Source: Haloechinothrix_A salitolerans
Lineage (GTDB): Bacteria; Actinomycetota; Actinomycetes; Mycobacteriales; Pseudonocardiaceae
NCBI RefSeq assembly: GCF_039544105.1
Contig: NZ_BAABLA010000028.1
Strand: one strand, 5' to 3'
DNA length: 64,000 nucleotides
Notes under the pieces: generated by a model
Databases searched by the model: none
What the model saw: only the letters and a program-made list of their open reading frames with translations
Told to the model about the DNA's origin: nothing
In this document: positions 51,066-59,085 of the stretch, one piece after another
Position numbering within the stretch: position 1 is the stretch's first letter
Layout of the letters: every line of letters begins with the position of its first letter
Made by a program: the position numbers and the translations under genes

Positions 51066-52243
51066 CGGCGCAGCAGCGGTGGCAGGCCGCGATGATGGAC
51101 AACTACGGCACGCCCGCGCTGGAGCTGGTCCGGGGTGAGGGCGCGACCGTGTTCGACGCCGACGGCACGCCGTATCTTGACCTGGTCGGCGGCATCGCGG
51201 TGAACGCGCTCGGCCACGCTCACCCGGCCGTGGTCAAGGCCGTGTCTGAGCAGGTCGCCACGCTCGGGCACACGTCGAACCTCTACATCAACCCGGTCGC
51301 GCTCTCGCTTGCCGAGACGCTGCTCGACGTCGCGGGGCTGAGCGGCAAGGTGCTGTTCTGCAACTCGGGCGCGGAAGCCGTCGAGGGCGCGACCAAGATC
51401 ACCCGGCTCACCGGCAAGTCGAAGTTGGTCGCCTGCGACGGTGGCTTCCACGGCCGCACCATGGGGGCGCTGAGTGTCACCGGGCAACCATCCAAACGGG
51501 AACCGTTCGAGCCGTTGCTGCCCGACGTCACGCACGTGCCGTTCGGGGACGCCGCCGCGCTGGAGTCCGCTGTGGACGGTGACACCGCCGCGGTGTTCAT
51601 CGAGCCGGTGCTCGGCGAGGGCGGCGTCGTGCCAGCACCCGACGGGTTCCTGCAAGCCGCGCGGGAGATCACGTCGAACGCGGGCGCCCTGCTGGTGCTG
51701 GACGAGGTGCAGACCGGGATCGGCAGGCTCGGCAGCTGGTTCGCCTTCCAGCAGGCTGGCGTGACGCCGGACGTCATCACGCTGGCCAAGGGACTCGGCG
51801 GCGGCCTTCCGCTGGGCGCGGTGATCGGTGTCGGCGAGGCGGGCGAACTGCTCAAGCCTGGCCAGCACGGGACGACGTTCGGCGGCAACCCCATCGCCTG
51901 CGCGGCGGGCCTCGCGGTGATTCGCACCATCCGCGAACACGGGCTGCTGGACCACGTCGACACACTGGGCAAGGACCTCGCGGCGGGTGTGGCCAAGCTG
52001 GACCACCCGCTGGTGTCCGAGGTGCGGGGGACCGGGCTGTTGCAAGGCATCGGCCTGACGAAGCCGGTCGCGCCCGCCGTGGCCACCGCCGCGCAACGGG
52101 CGGGCTATCTCGTCAACCCAGTGCGACCGGACACGATCCGGCTCGCTCCACCGCTGATCATCACCGAGCGGCAGGTCGTGGACTTCCTCGCGGCGCTGCC
52201 CGCCGCACTCGATCACGGACTTCAAGCCGGACAGGAGAGCTGA
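51062..52243 (+). CDS. argD: Acetylornithine aminotransferase
   Basis: 393 residues from ATG 51062. Class III PLP aminotransferase: GTPALELVRGEGATVFDADG at the start, FCNSGAEAVEGATKITR, GGFHGRTMGALSVTG, the PLP-Asp in LLVLDEVQTGIGRLG, and the Schiff-base Lys in DVITLAKGLGGGLPLGAV, then GTTFGGNPIACAAG. It converts N-acetylglutamate semialdehyde to N-acetylornithine. One base separates its stop from the argF start. Confidence 0.97.
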   Translation: MTAQQRWQAAMMDNYGTPALELVRGEGATVFDADGTPYLDLVGGIAVNALGHAHPAVVKAVSEQVATLGHTSNLYINPVALSLAETLLDVAGLSGKVLFCNSGAEAVEGATKITRLTGKSKLVACDGGFHGRTMGALSVTGQPSKREPFEPLLPDVTHVPFGDAAALESAVDGDTAAVFIEPVLGEGGVVPAPDGFLQAAREITSNAGALLVLDEVQTGIGRLGSWFAFQQAGVTPDVITLAKGLGGGLPLGAVIGVGEAGELLKPGQHGTTFGGNPIACAAGLAVIRTIREHGLLDHVDTLGKDLAAGVAKLDHPLVSEVRGTGLLQGIGLTKPVAPAVATAAQRAGYLVNPVRPDTIRLAPPLIITERQVVDFLAALPAALDHGLQAGQES

Positions 52244-52244
52244 C

Positions 52245-53168
52245 ATGCCACGCCACTTCTTGCGGGACGACGACCTCACTCCCGCCGAACAGGCCGAGGT
52301 ACTCGACCTCGCCGACACGCTGAAGGCGGACCCGTACGGCACCCGCACTCTCGAGGGCCCGCGCGCGGTCGCGGTGATCTTCGAGAAGAACTCCACCCGC
52401 ACCCGGTTCTCGTTCGAGGTCGGTATCGCGCAGCTCGGCGGTCATGCCGTCGTCGTCGACGGTCGCGCGATGCAGCTCGGCCGCGAGGAGACTATCGAGG
52501 ACACCGCGCGGGTCCTGTCCCGGTACGTCGACGGCGTGGTGTGGCGGACGTTCGCGCAGGAGCGGATGAACCACTTCGCCGACGCCGCGACCGTCCCGGT
52601 GGTCAACGCGCTCACCGACGAGTTCCACCCCTGCCAGGTGCTCGCGGATCTCCAAACGATCCGGGAGCGCAAGGGCACCCTCGCCGGGCAGACGTTGACC
52701 TACCTCGGTGACGGCGCCAACAACATGGCGCACTCGCTGCTCCTCGGCGGTGTCACGGCTGGCCTGCATGTGCGGATCGCCGCGCCGGCGGAATTCCACC
52801 CGCTGCCGTGGGTCCTGGATCTGGTGCGGGCACGGGCGGCGGACACCGGCGGCTCGGTAGGCGTCTTCACCGACCCCGTCGCGGCGGTCGACGGCGCCGA
52901 CGTCGTCACTACCGACTCGTGGACGTCGATGGGACAGGAGAACGACGGCAAGGACAGGGTGGGGCCGTTCCGGCCGTTCCAGGTCAACTCGGAGCTGCTG
53001 GCCAAGACCGGCAAGGACGACACCATCGTGCTGCACGACCTGCCCGCGCACCGGGGCGCTGAGATCACCGACGAGGTGATCGACGGCCCGGCCAGCGCGG
53101 TGTGGGACGAGGCCGAGAACCGGTTGCACGCCCAAAAGGCACTGCTGGTGTGGTTGCTGAGCCGATGA
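52245..53168 (+). CDS. argF: Ornithine carbamoyltransferase
   Basis: 307 residues. The carbamoyl-phosphate motif is EKNSTRTRFSFEVGIAQLGG (STRTR), followed by GREETIEDTARVLSRYVDGV. The ornithine side shows TDEFHPCQVLADLQTIRE (HPxQ) and a late HDLPAHRGAEITDEVIDGP segment (HCLPxHR with Asp in place of Cys, a difference seen in some actinobacterial enzymes). It makes citrulline from ornithine. The stop overlaps the argR start (ATGA). Confidence 0.96.
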   Translation: MPRHFLRDDDLTPAEQAEVLDLADTLKADPYGTRTLEGPRAVAVIFEKNSTRTRFSFEVGIAQLGGHAVVVDGRAMQLGREETIEDTARVLSRYVDGVVWRTFAQERMNHFADAATVPVVNALTDEFHPCQVLADLQTIRERKGTLAGQTLTYLGDGANNMAHSLLLGGVTAGLHVRIAAPAEFHPLPWVLDLVRARAADTGGSVGVFTDPVAAVDGADVVTTDSWTSMGQENDGKDRVGPFRPFQVNSELLAKTGKDDTIVLHDLPAHRGAEITDEVIDGPASAVWDEAENRLHAQKALLVWLLSR

Positions 53169-53677
53169 CCAGAGCGGGGCGGCAGGCGCGGATCATCGAA
53201 CTGGTCTCGACCCGGGGCATCCGGAGCCAGACCGAGCTCGCCAAGATCCTCGCGGCGGACGGCATCGAGGTCACGCAGGCGACGCTGTCGCGGGACCTCG
53301 ACGAGCTGGGCGCGGTGAAGCTGCGCGCGGCCGACGGCGGCGCGCCCGTGTATGTCATCCCGGAGGACGGCAGCCCGGTCAAGGGCGTGCAAGGTGGGAC
53401 GTCACGGCTGTCCCGGCTGCTCGGCGAGCTTTTGGTGTCGGCCGAAGGCTCGGCGAACATAACCGTGCTGCGCACCCCGCCCGGCGCGGCGCAGTTCCTG
53501 GCGAGCGCGATCGATCGTGCCGCGCTCGGCGAGGTCCTCGGCACCATCGCGGGTGACGACACCGTCATGGTGATCGCCCGCGACCCGGCCGGTGGCGACG
53601 CGCTCGCCAGCCTCCTCACCTCATTGGCCGATGGGGCGGGCGGCGGGAACGCACGCGGCCACACCCACGACGACTGA
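53165..53677 (+). CDS. argR: Arginine repressor
   Basis: 170 residues from ATG 53165. The N-terminal winged helix (about 5-75) shows RAGRQARIIELVSTRGIRSQ, QATLSRDLDELGAVKLRA; the C-terminal oligomerisation and arginine-binding domain contains GAAQFLASAIDRAALGEVLG, TIAGDDTVMVIARDP with the GDDT residues that bind arginine. Encoded inside the operon it controls, it gives autoregulation: the arginine-bound hexamer should bind the site before argC. Confidence 0.96.
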   Translation: MTRAGRQARIIELVSTRGIRSQTELAKILAADGIEVTQATLSRDLDELGAVKLRAADGGAPVYVIPEDGSPVKGVQGGTSRLSRLLGELLVSAEGSANITVLRTPPGAAQFLASAIDRAALGEVLGTIAGDDTVMVIARDPAGGDALASLLTSLADGAGGGNARGHTHDD

Positions 53678-53700
53678 CTCAGAAGCGAAGGAAGAGGAAA

Positions 53701-55131
53701 TTGAGCAAGGTTTTGATGTCCCTGCCCAAGGGAGAGCGCGTCGGCATCGCCTTCTCCGGCGGGCTTGACACCTCTGTGGCCGCGGCCTGGATGCGCGAGA
53801 AGGGTGCGATTCCGTGCGCCTACACCGCCGACATTGGGCAGTACGACGAGTCCGACATCGACGGTGTCCCCGATCGTGCGAAGGAGTACGGCGCGGAGAT
53901 CGCCCGCATCCTGGACCTCAAGCCGCAGCTCGTCGAGGAGGGCCTCGCGGCCCTGGCCTGCGGCGCGTTCCACTTGCGTTCCGGCGGTCGCGCCTATTTC
54001 AACACCACGCCGCTCGGCCGCGCTGTGACCGGCACGATGCTGGTCCGCGCGATGCACTCCGACGGTGTCGATATCTGGGGCGACGGCTCGACGTTCAAGG
54101 GCAACGACATCGAGCGGTTCTACCGCTACGGCCTGCTGGCCAACCCGGAGCTGCGCATCTACAAGCCGTGGCTGGACCCGGACTTCGTGCGCGAGCTGGG
54201 CGGTCGGCAGGAGATGAGCGAGTGGCTGACCGAGCACAACCTGCCGTACCGCGACCCGGCGGAGAAGGCGTACTCCACCGACGCCAACATCTGGGGCGCC
54301 ACCCACGAGGCCAAGACGTTGGAGCACCTTGACGTCTCGCTGGAGACGGTCGAGCCGATCATGGGTGTGCGGTTCTGGGACCCAGCGGTGAAGATCGCGC
54401 CCGAGGACGTCACCGTGCGGTTCGAGGCGGGCCGTCCCGTCGCGATCAACGGCAAGCGCTACGACGACCCGGTCGCCCTGGTCATGGAGGCCAACGCCAT
54501 CGGCGGTCGTCACGGCCTCGGGATGTCCGACCAGATCGAGAACCGGATCATCGAGGCCAAGTCGCGCGGCATCTACGAGGCACCCGGCATGGCGCTGCTC
54601 TGGGTCGTCTACGAGCGGCTGGTCAACGCGATCCACAACGAGGACACCATCGCCAACTACCACTCCGAGGGCCGCAAGCTCGGGCGGCTGCTCTACGAGG
54701 GCCGCTGGCTCGACCCGCAGTCGCTGATGCTGCGGGAGGCGATTCAGCGGTGGATCGCGTCGCTGGTCACCGGCGAGGTGACGCTGCGGCTGCGGCGCGG
54801 CGAGGATTACACGATCCTGAACACCGAAGGCACGAACTTCTCGTACCACCCGGAGAAGCTGTCGATGGAGAAGGTGTCCAACGCCGCGTTCGGTCCCACC
54901 GACCGGATCGGGCAACTGACCATGCGCAACCTCGATATCGCCGACTCGCGCCACAAGCTCGAGTTCTACGCCGAACAGCCGCTCGACCAGGGCCAGGTCC
55001 TCGTCGAGAACGGCACACTGTTCGGCGAGCTTCCCGCTGGGGGCGCCGACCGGATCACGGCCAATCCGGAGGCTTCGCACGACACGCAGACGTCGTTGGA
55101 CGAGGCCGCGATGGAAGCCGGGACCGACTGA
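53701..55131 (+). CDS. argG: Argininosuccinate synthase, long (E. coli-like) type
   Basis: 476 residues from TTG 53701, with GGAAGAGG upstream. The ATP pyrophosphatase P-loop is RVGIAFSGGLDTSVAAAWM. The sequence follows the E. coli enzyme closely: YFNTTPLGRAVTGTMLVRAM, IWGDGSTFKGNDIERFYRYG, GRHGLGMSDQIENRIIEAKS and DRIGQLTMRNLDIADSRHKL. Most actinobacteria, including M. tuberculosis, carry the shorter (about 400 residue) type, so this copy belongs to another clade and may have replaced it. It condenses citrulline with aspartate. The TGATG overlap couples it to argH. Confidence 0.96.
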   Translation: MSKVLMSLPKGERVGIAFSGGLDTSVAAAWMREKGAIPCAYTADIGQYDESDIDGVPDRAKEYGAEIARILDLKPQLVEEGLAALACGAFHLRSGGRAYFNTTPLGRAVTGTMLVRAMHSDGVDIWGDGSTFKGNDIERFYRYGLLANPELRIYKPWLDPDFVRELGGRQEMSEWLTEHNLPYRDPAEKAYSTDANIWGATHEAKTLEHLDVSLETVEPIMGVRFWDPAVKIAPEDVTVRFEAGRPVAINGKRYDDPVALVMEANAIGGRHGLGMSDQIENRIIEAKSRGIYEAPGMALLWVVYERLVNAIHNEDTIANYHSEGRKLGRLLYEGRWLDPQSLMLREAIQRWIASLVTGEVTLRLRRGEDYTILNTEGTNFSYHPEKLSMEKVSNAAFGPTDRIGQLTMRNLDIADSRHKLEFYAEQPLDQGQVLVENGTLFGELPAGGADRITANPEASHDTQTSLDEAAMEAGTD

Positions 55132-56540
55132 TGGCAGGCGACGTGAAGCTGTGGGGCGGCCGGTTTGCCAGCGGGCCAGCCGAGGCGATGGCGAAGCTGT
55201 CCGCCTCGACGCACTTCGACTGGCGGCTCGCGCCCTACGACATCGCCGGTTCCCGCGCGCACGCCCGCGTGCTGCACTCGGCTGGGCTGCTCACCGCCGA
55301 TGAGCTGGAGCGGATGCTGGCCGCGCTGGACACCCTCGAAACGGACGTCGCGTCGGGGGAGTTCACGCCGACCATCGCCGACGAGGACGTCCACACCGCG
55401 CTGGAGCGTGGGCTTTTGGAGCGCGCGGGCGTCGAGCTGGGCGGCAAGCTGCGCGCCGGTCGGTCGCGGAACGACCAGGTGGCGACGCAGTTTCGGATGT
55501 GGCTCCGCGACGCCGCGCGCCGGGTCACCGCGGGCACGCTGGACGTCGTGGACGCGCTGGTCACGCAAGCCAAGGCCCACCCTGACGCCGTGATGCCCGG
55601 ACGCACGCACCTGCAACACGCCCAGCCGGTGCTGCTGGCGCACCATCTGCTCGCGCACGCGCAGGCGTTGCTGCGGGACGTCAGCAGGCTGCGTGACTGG
55701 GACGCCCGCACCGACGAGTCGCCGTACGGTTCCGGTGCGCTCGCCGGGTCGTCGTTGGGGCTCGACCCGGAGGCGGTGGCGGCTGACCTGGGCTTCGGCG
55801 CGGCGGTGGAGAACTCCATCGACGGCACGGCGTCGCGGGACTTCGCGGCGGAGTTCGCGTTCGCGGTGGCGATGCTCGGCGTGAATCTGTCGCGGATCGC
55901 CGAAGAGGTGATCATCTGGAACACCGCGGAGTTCGGCTACGTCACGCTGGACGACGCCTGGGCGACCGGCAGCTCGATCATGCCGCAGAAGAAGAACCCG
56001 GACGTCGCGGAGCTGACGCGCGGCAAGTCCGGGAAGCTGATCGGTAATCTCACCGGTCTGCTGGCGACGTTGAAGGCGCAGCCGCTGGCGTACAACCGGG
56101 ACCTGCAAGAGGACAAGGAGCCGGTGTTCGACTCGGTCGCGCACCTGGAGCTGCTGCTGCCCGCGATCGCCGGGATGGTCGGCACGCTCACGTTCCACAC
56201 CGAGCGGATGGCTTCGCTTGCTCCCGCCGGTTTCACGCTGGCCACGGATATCGCGGAGTGGCTGGTGCGCCAAGGCGTGCCGTTCCGGGTCGCGCACGAG
56301 GCGTCGGGGGAGTGCGTCCGGGTGGCGGAGTCCCGCGACGTCGGGCTCGACGAGCTGACCGACGACGAGTTGGCGGGCATCAACCCCGCGCTGACACCCG
56401 CCGTGCGCGAGGTGCTGACGGTGGCCGGGTCGATCGCCTCCCGTGACGCCCACGGTGGCACCGCCCCCGCCCGGGTCGCGGAGCAGCTCGGTCGGGTGGA
56501 GAAGCGGGTCGCGGACGCCCGCGCCTGGAGTGGCGAGTAG
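55131..56540 (+). CDS. argH: Argininosuccinate lyase
   Basis: 469 residues from ATG 55131, overlapping the argG stop by one base. Fumarase/aspartase superfamily: LWGGRFASGPAEAMAKLSAS at the start, AGRSRNDQVATQFRMWLRD, PGRTHLQHAQPVLLAHHLLA, and the signature loop GSSIMPQKKNPDVAELTRGK with the catalytic Ser. It splits argininosuccinate into arginine and fumarate, ending the pathway. Last gene of the operon; no terminator hairpin is obvious in the 149 bases that follow. Confidence 0.97.
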   Translation: MAGDVKLWGGRFASGPAEAMAKLSASTHFDWRLAPYDIAGSRAHARVLHSAGLLTADELERMLAALDTLETDVASGEFTPTIADEDVHTALERGLLERAGVELGGKLRAGRSRNDQVATQFRMWLRDAARRVTAGTLDVVDALVTQAKAHPDAVMPGRTHLQHAQPVLLAHHLLAHAQALLRDVSRLRDWDARTDESPYGSGALAGSSLGLDPEAVAADLGFGAAVENSIDGTASRDFAAEFAFAVAMLGVNLSRIAEEVIIWNTAEFGYVTLDDAWATGSSIMPQKKNPDVAELTRGKSGKLIGNLTGLLATLKAQPLAYNRDLQEDKEPVFDSVAHLELLLPAIAGMVGTLTFHTERMASLAPAGFTLATDIAEWLVRQGVPFRVAHEASGECVRVAESRDVGLDELTDDELAGINPALTPAVREVLTVAGSIASRDAHGGTAPARVAEQLGRVEKRVADARAWSGE

Positions 56541-56689
56541 CGCGGCTGGCCCCGGGCGGCGCGGTGGTCTGGCCGGGCACCTTGGACCGCACGACTCTCT
56601 CGGGACGCGACGCTCGACTCCGGCAAGCGAAAGATCAACGCGCACGGAGCGGTGCGCACGCCGGCATGGCGACGACGTAGGCTCGCCGC

Positions 56690-57328
56690 GTGTCGCCACA
56701 CCGTGATGTCACCACCGACCTGATGCCGCGTGCCGAGCTGGCGATCGACCCGGTCGAGGCCGCCGCGCGCCTGCTCGGCTGCACCCTGGAGTCCACGACG
56801 TCCGAGGGCACCGTGGCCGCCCGGATCGTGGAGGTCGAGGCCTACCGGGGGCTGGACGATCCGGCGTCCCACTCCTACCGGGGCAGGACCGCCCGCAACG
56901 ACGTCATGTGGGGACCGGCGGGTCACCTGTACGTGTACTTCGTCTACGGGATGCACTTCTGCGCCAACATCGTGTGCCTGACCGACGGCGTGCCCGGCGC
57001 GGTGCTGCTTCGGGCGGGCGAGATCACGTCAGGCATCGAGCTGGCTCAGCAGCGCAGGCCCGCCGCGCGCAACCATCACGACCTCGCGCGCGGGCCCGCG
57101 CGGCTGGCATCGGCGTTGGGGCTTGTCCGGGAGCACAACGGCGTCGACCTCACCGACGGGGCGTCGTCCGTGCGGCTCTACGAGGCGGAGCCGGTGGCGG
57201 ACGAACGCATCCGCAGCGGGCCGCGTGTCGGTGTCGCGGCGGCGAAGGACACGCCGTGGCGCTTCTGGCTTCCGGACTCCCGCGCGGTGTCGACCTACCG
57301 GCGCCACGAGAAGCGCCGCCGCGCCTGA
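56690..57328 (+). CDS. mpg: DNA-3-methyladenine glycosylase (AAG/MPG family)
   Basis: 212 residues. The human-type alkyladenine glycosylase fold: AARLLGCTLESTTSEGTVAA, RIVEVEAYRGLDDPASHSYR with the catalytic Glu and Tyr, RNDVMWGPAGHLYVYFVYGM and CANIVCLTDGVPGAVLLRAG. It removes alkylated or deaminated purines in base excision repair. GTG 56690 is taken as the start; a start at ATG 56723 (MPRAELAIDP) is also reasonable. Position between argH and tyrS is the same as in M. tuberculosis. Followed by a 22-base tandem repeat. Confidence 0.93.
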   Translation: MSPHRDVTTDLMPRAELAIDPVEAAARLLGCTLESTTSEGTVAARIVEVEAYRGLDDPASHSYRGRTARNDVMWGPAGHLYVYFVYGMHFCANIVCLTDGVPGAVLLRAGEITSGIELAQQRRPAARNHHDLARGPARLASALGLVREHNGVDLTDGASSVRLYEAEPVADERIRSGPRVGVAAAKDTPWRFWLPDSRAVSTYRRHEKRRRA

Positions 57329-57330
57329 GC

Positions 57331-57396
57331 CCGCGAGTTCCTCGCTTTGGTGCCGCGAGTTCCGACTTCCAGCCCGGCGAGTCCCGCCCCTGTTGG
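57331..57396 (+). repeat. 22-base tandem repeat after mpg
   Basis: Three 22-base units start at 57331 (CCGCGAGTTCC), 57353 (CCGCGAGTTCC) and 57375 (CGGCGAGTCCC). Same family as 14272-14315 after uvrB, again immediately after a stop codon. Confidence 0.7.
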
Positions 57397-57475
57397 CGCG
57401 GGTAGCACTCTAATCGCGGTGAGTTTTACCTCTGATACCGATTAGCGCGTTAGCCAATGTCGGGTGGTCGCGCTG

Positions 57476-57505
57476 TATAGTACTTGACATGTGCGAAAAT
57501 CGCAC
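57476..57505 (+). promoter_or_regulatory. -10 element and palindromic operator of the XRE-ImmA gene
   Basis: TATAGT (57476-57481) ends seven bases before ATG 57489. GTGCGA-AAA-TCGCAC (57491-57505) is a perfect dyad directly over the predicted transcription start. Binding of the XRE protein here would shut off its own promoter. Confidence 0.6.
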
Positions 57506-58604
57506 GACCATGGGAGATGTGAGCTGGACTGAGATTGGCGAGCGTATTCGGGACTGCCGCTTAGCCGCTGGCATGTCGCAGATCGGGCTTGCTCGAGCGG
57601 TCGGCTTGGACCGCACGATGCTCGCCAAGATCGAAGCGGGAGCACGCCGTGTCGACGCGCTGGAGTTGGCTCGGTTCAGCGCGGTGCTCGGCGTCCCGAT
57701 GGAGCAGTTCCTTGAGGATCGGCCGCTCGTGCTGTCCCGGCGCGCGCAACTCGCCGAGGAAGCCCAGACTGACGTCGATCAGCAGGCGTACTGGTTGGAA
57801 GCCAAGCTTCTGGAATGGCGCGAGGATGTCAGGCAACTCGTCGAGACGGGGCTGCTTCAACCAACCCGGCCGATGGTCTACGAAGAACCTGTCGAGAACC
57901 TGGATTCGGCGCGGGAGGCCGCTCTGTGGCTTCGTGAGCGAATCGGAAAGCCGCTCGAACCGATTGAGACAGTGATGGCGGTGTGTGAGCAGGCAGGACA
58001 GCTTGTATTAGTGACTGACCTGCCAGGCGAGGGTGCGTCGCTGGTCGACGGGGATCTCGCGGTCGCCGTCGTCAGCCGGATCACGGATCCCGGACGTCGC
58101 AGGGCAACCGCAGCGCACGAGCTCGGCCATCTCGTACTTGGCGATGAGTACTCCAGTGACCTTGGTGTCGCTTCCTCCCGAGAGGATCGGGAAAGGGTTG
58201 TCGATGCCTTCGCAGCAGAGTTTCTGGCACCTCGCGAACTCTTCGCGAAGCAGTTCTCGAACGAACAGGCTGACGTGCGGAGCTTGCTGATCAGAATAGC
58301 CGCGGAGTATCGAATCTCCTGGTCGATGGCCGTCCGGCAGGCTGAGTTGGCCGGCGCGTTCGATGCCGCCGGAGCCCGTCGCCTGCGATTCGCGAACCCG
58401 ACGCGCGCTGAGTTCATGGAAGCTCTTGGCTGGGCGCCGCAGACGGACCTCGAATCCGTGACGGTGCCGCCAAGCTACGCCCACGCTGTCATTCAGGCGT
58501 GGGGCCGGGACCTGATCACCTCGGAGCGAGCGGTCGAACTCATGCACGGCCAGCTCGCGCTGGAGGATCTTCCGACGCGTGACGACCAGGGGCATGCCCC
58601 GTGA
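57489..58604 (+). CDS. XRE helix-turn-helix protein fused to an ImmA/IrrE-type zinc metallopeptidase
   Basis: 371 residues. Residues 16-70 form an XRE DNA-binding domain (IGERIRDCRLAAGMSQIGLA, IEAGARRVDALELARFSAVL). The second half is a COG2856 peptidase with the zinc motif RATAAHELGHLVLGDEYSSD (HExxH at 210-214) and third ligand in VDAFAAEFLAPRELF. In ICEBs1 of Bacillus the ImmA peptidase cleaves a phage-type repressor; fused forms are common in antitoxin-like or stress modules. ATG 57489 follows TATAGT by seven bases without a ribosome site, suggesting leaderless expression; ATG 57510 is an alternative. It overlaps the PIN gene by four bases (GTGA). Confidence 0.88.
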   Translation: MCENRTTMGDVSWTEIGERIRDCRLAAGMSQIGLARAVGLDRTMLAKIEAGARRVDALELARFSAVLGVPMEQFLEDRPLVLSRRAQLAEEAQTDVDQQAYWLEAKLLEWREDVRQLVETGLLQPTRPMVYEEPVENLDSAREAALWLRERIGKPLEPIETVMAVCEQAGQLVLVTDLPGEGASLVDGDLAVAVVSRITDPGRRRATAAHELGHLVLGDEYSSDLGVASSREDRERVVDAFAAEFLAPRELFAKQFSNEQADVRSLLIRIAAEYRISWSMAVRQAELAGAFDAAGARRLRFANPTRAEFMEALGWAPQTDLESVTVPPSYAHAVIQAWGRDLITSERAVELMHGQLALEDLPTRDDQGHAP

Positions 58605-59080
58605 CAGCGCAGCCGTCGCTGATCTTCGACACGACCGTCCTGTCCCACTTCGCCCGCGCTGATCGCCTCGACGTGCTGTGTGACCTGGTTATCGCGGAGA
58701 CGTGCGGCACGACTGAGGTAGTTAAACAGGAGCTGCGTCAAGGCGCCGTCGACTACCCGGAGTTGGCCGATGCGCTTGACCTCGCATGGTTGGTCATTCT
58801 CCCACTGGACTCGGGGGAGGCGTTGGTGAGCTTCGCGGCAGCTGAGCAATGCGGCGGAACGGTGATAACGGACGACCGCGACGCGGTACGGGTCGGCCGG
58901 GCACACGGTCTCGACGTGCATGGCACGATCTGGCTGCTTGCCGCCGCCTGCAGGAACGGCAAACTGACTGAGGTCAGCGCGAGCAACCTCATCGACACAC
59001 TGCGTGCGACGAACCTGCGGCTGCCCTGCACCGGCGCTGAGTTCGGCGTCTTCGTCCGCGACCACGGTCTGCTTCCGTAG
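58601..59080 (+). CDS. PIN-like domain protein, partner of the XRE-ImmA gene
   Basis: 159 residues from GTG 58601. The sequence follows the PIN ribonuclease pattern (DUF3368-like): first acidic residue in SLIFDTTVLSHFARADRLDV, Glu in TTEVVKQELRQG, and the acidic pair in GGTVITDDRDAVRVGRAHG followed by the hydrophobic VHGTIWLLAAACRNGKL. PIN proteins use three or four acidic residues and Mg2+ to cut RNA, and are common toxins. Coupling to an XRE-peptidase gene suggests a toxin-antitoxin-like or stress-induced module, but the activity is inferred. Confidence 0.75.
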   Translation: MTAQPSLIFDTTVLSHFARADRLDVLCDLVIAETCGTTEVVKQELRQGAVDYPELADALDLAWLVILPLDSGEALVSFAAAEQCGGTVITDDRDAVRVGRAHGLDVHGTIWLLAAACRNGKLTEVSASNLIDTLRATNLRLPCTGAEFGVFVRDHGLLP

Positions 59081-59085
59081 CCGGA

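Noticed and set aside
53065..55080. 671-codon antisense frame across argF, argR and argG
   Set aside because: Overlaps three certain genes; no motif.
54966..56699. 577-codon antisense frame over argH
   Set aside because: Shadow frame; Arg-rich and without domain.
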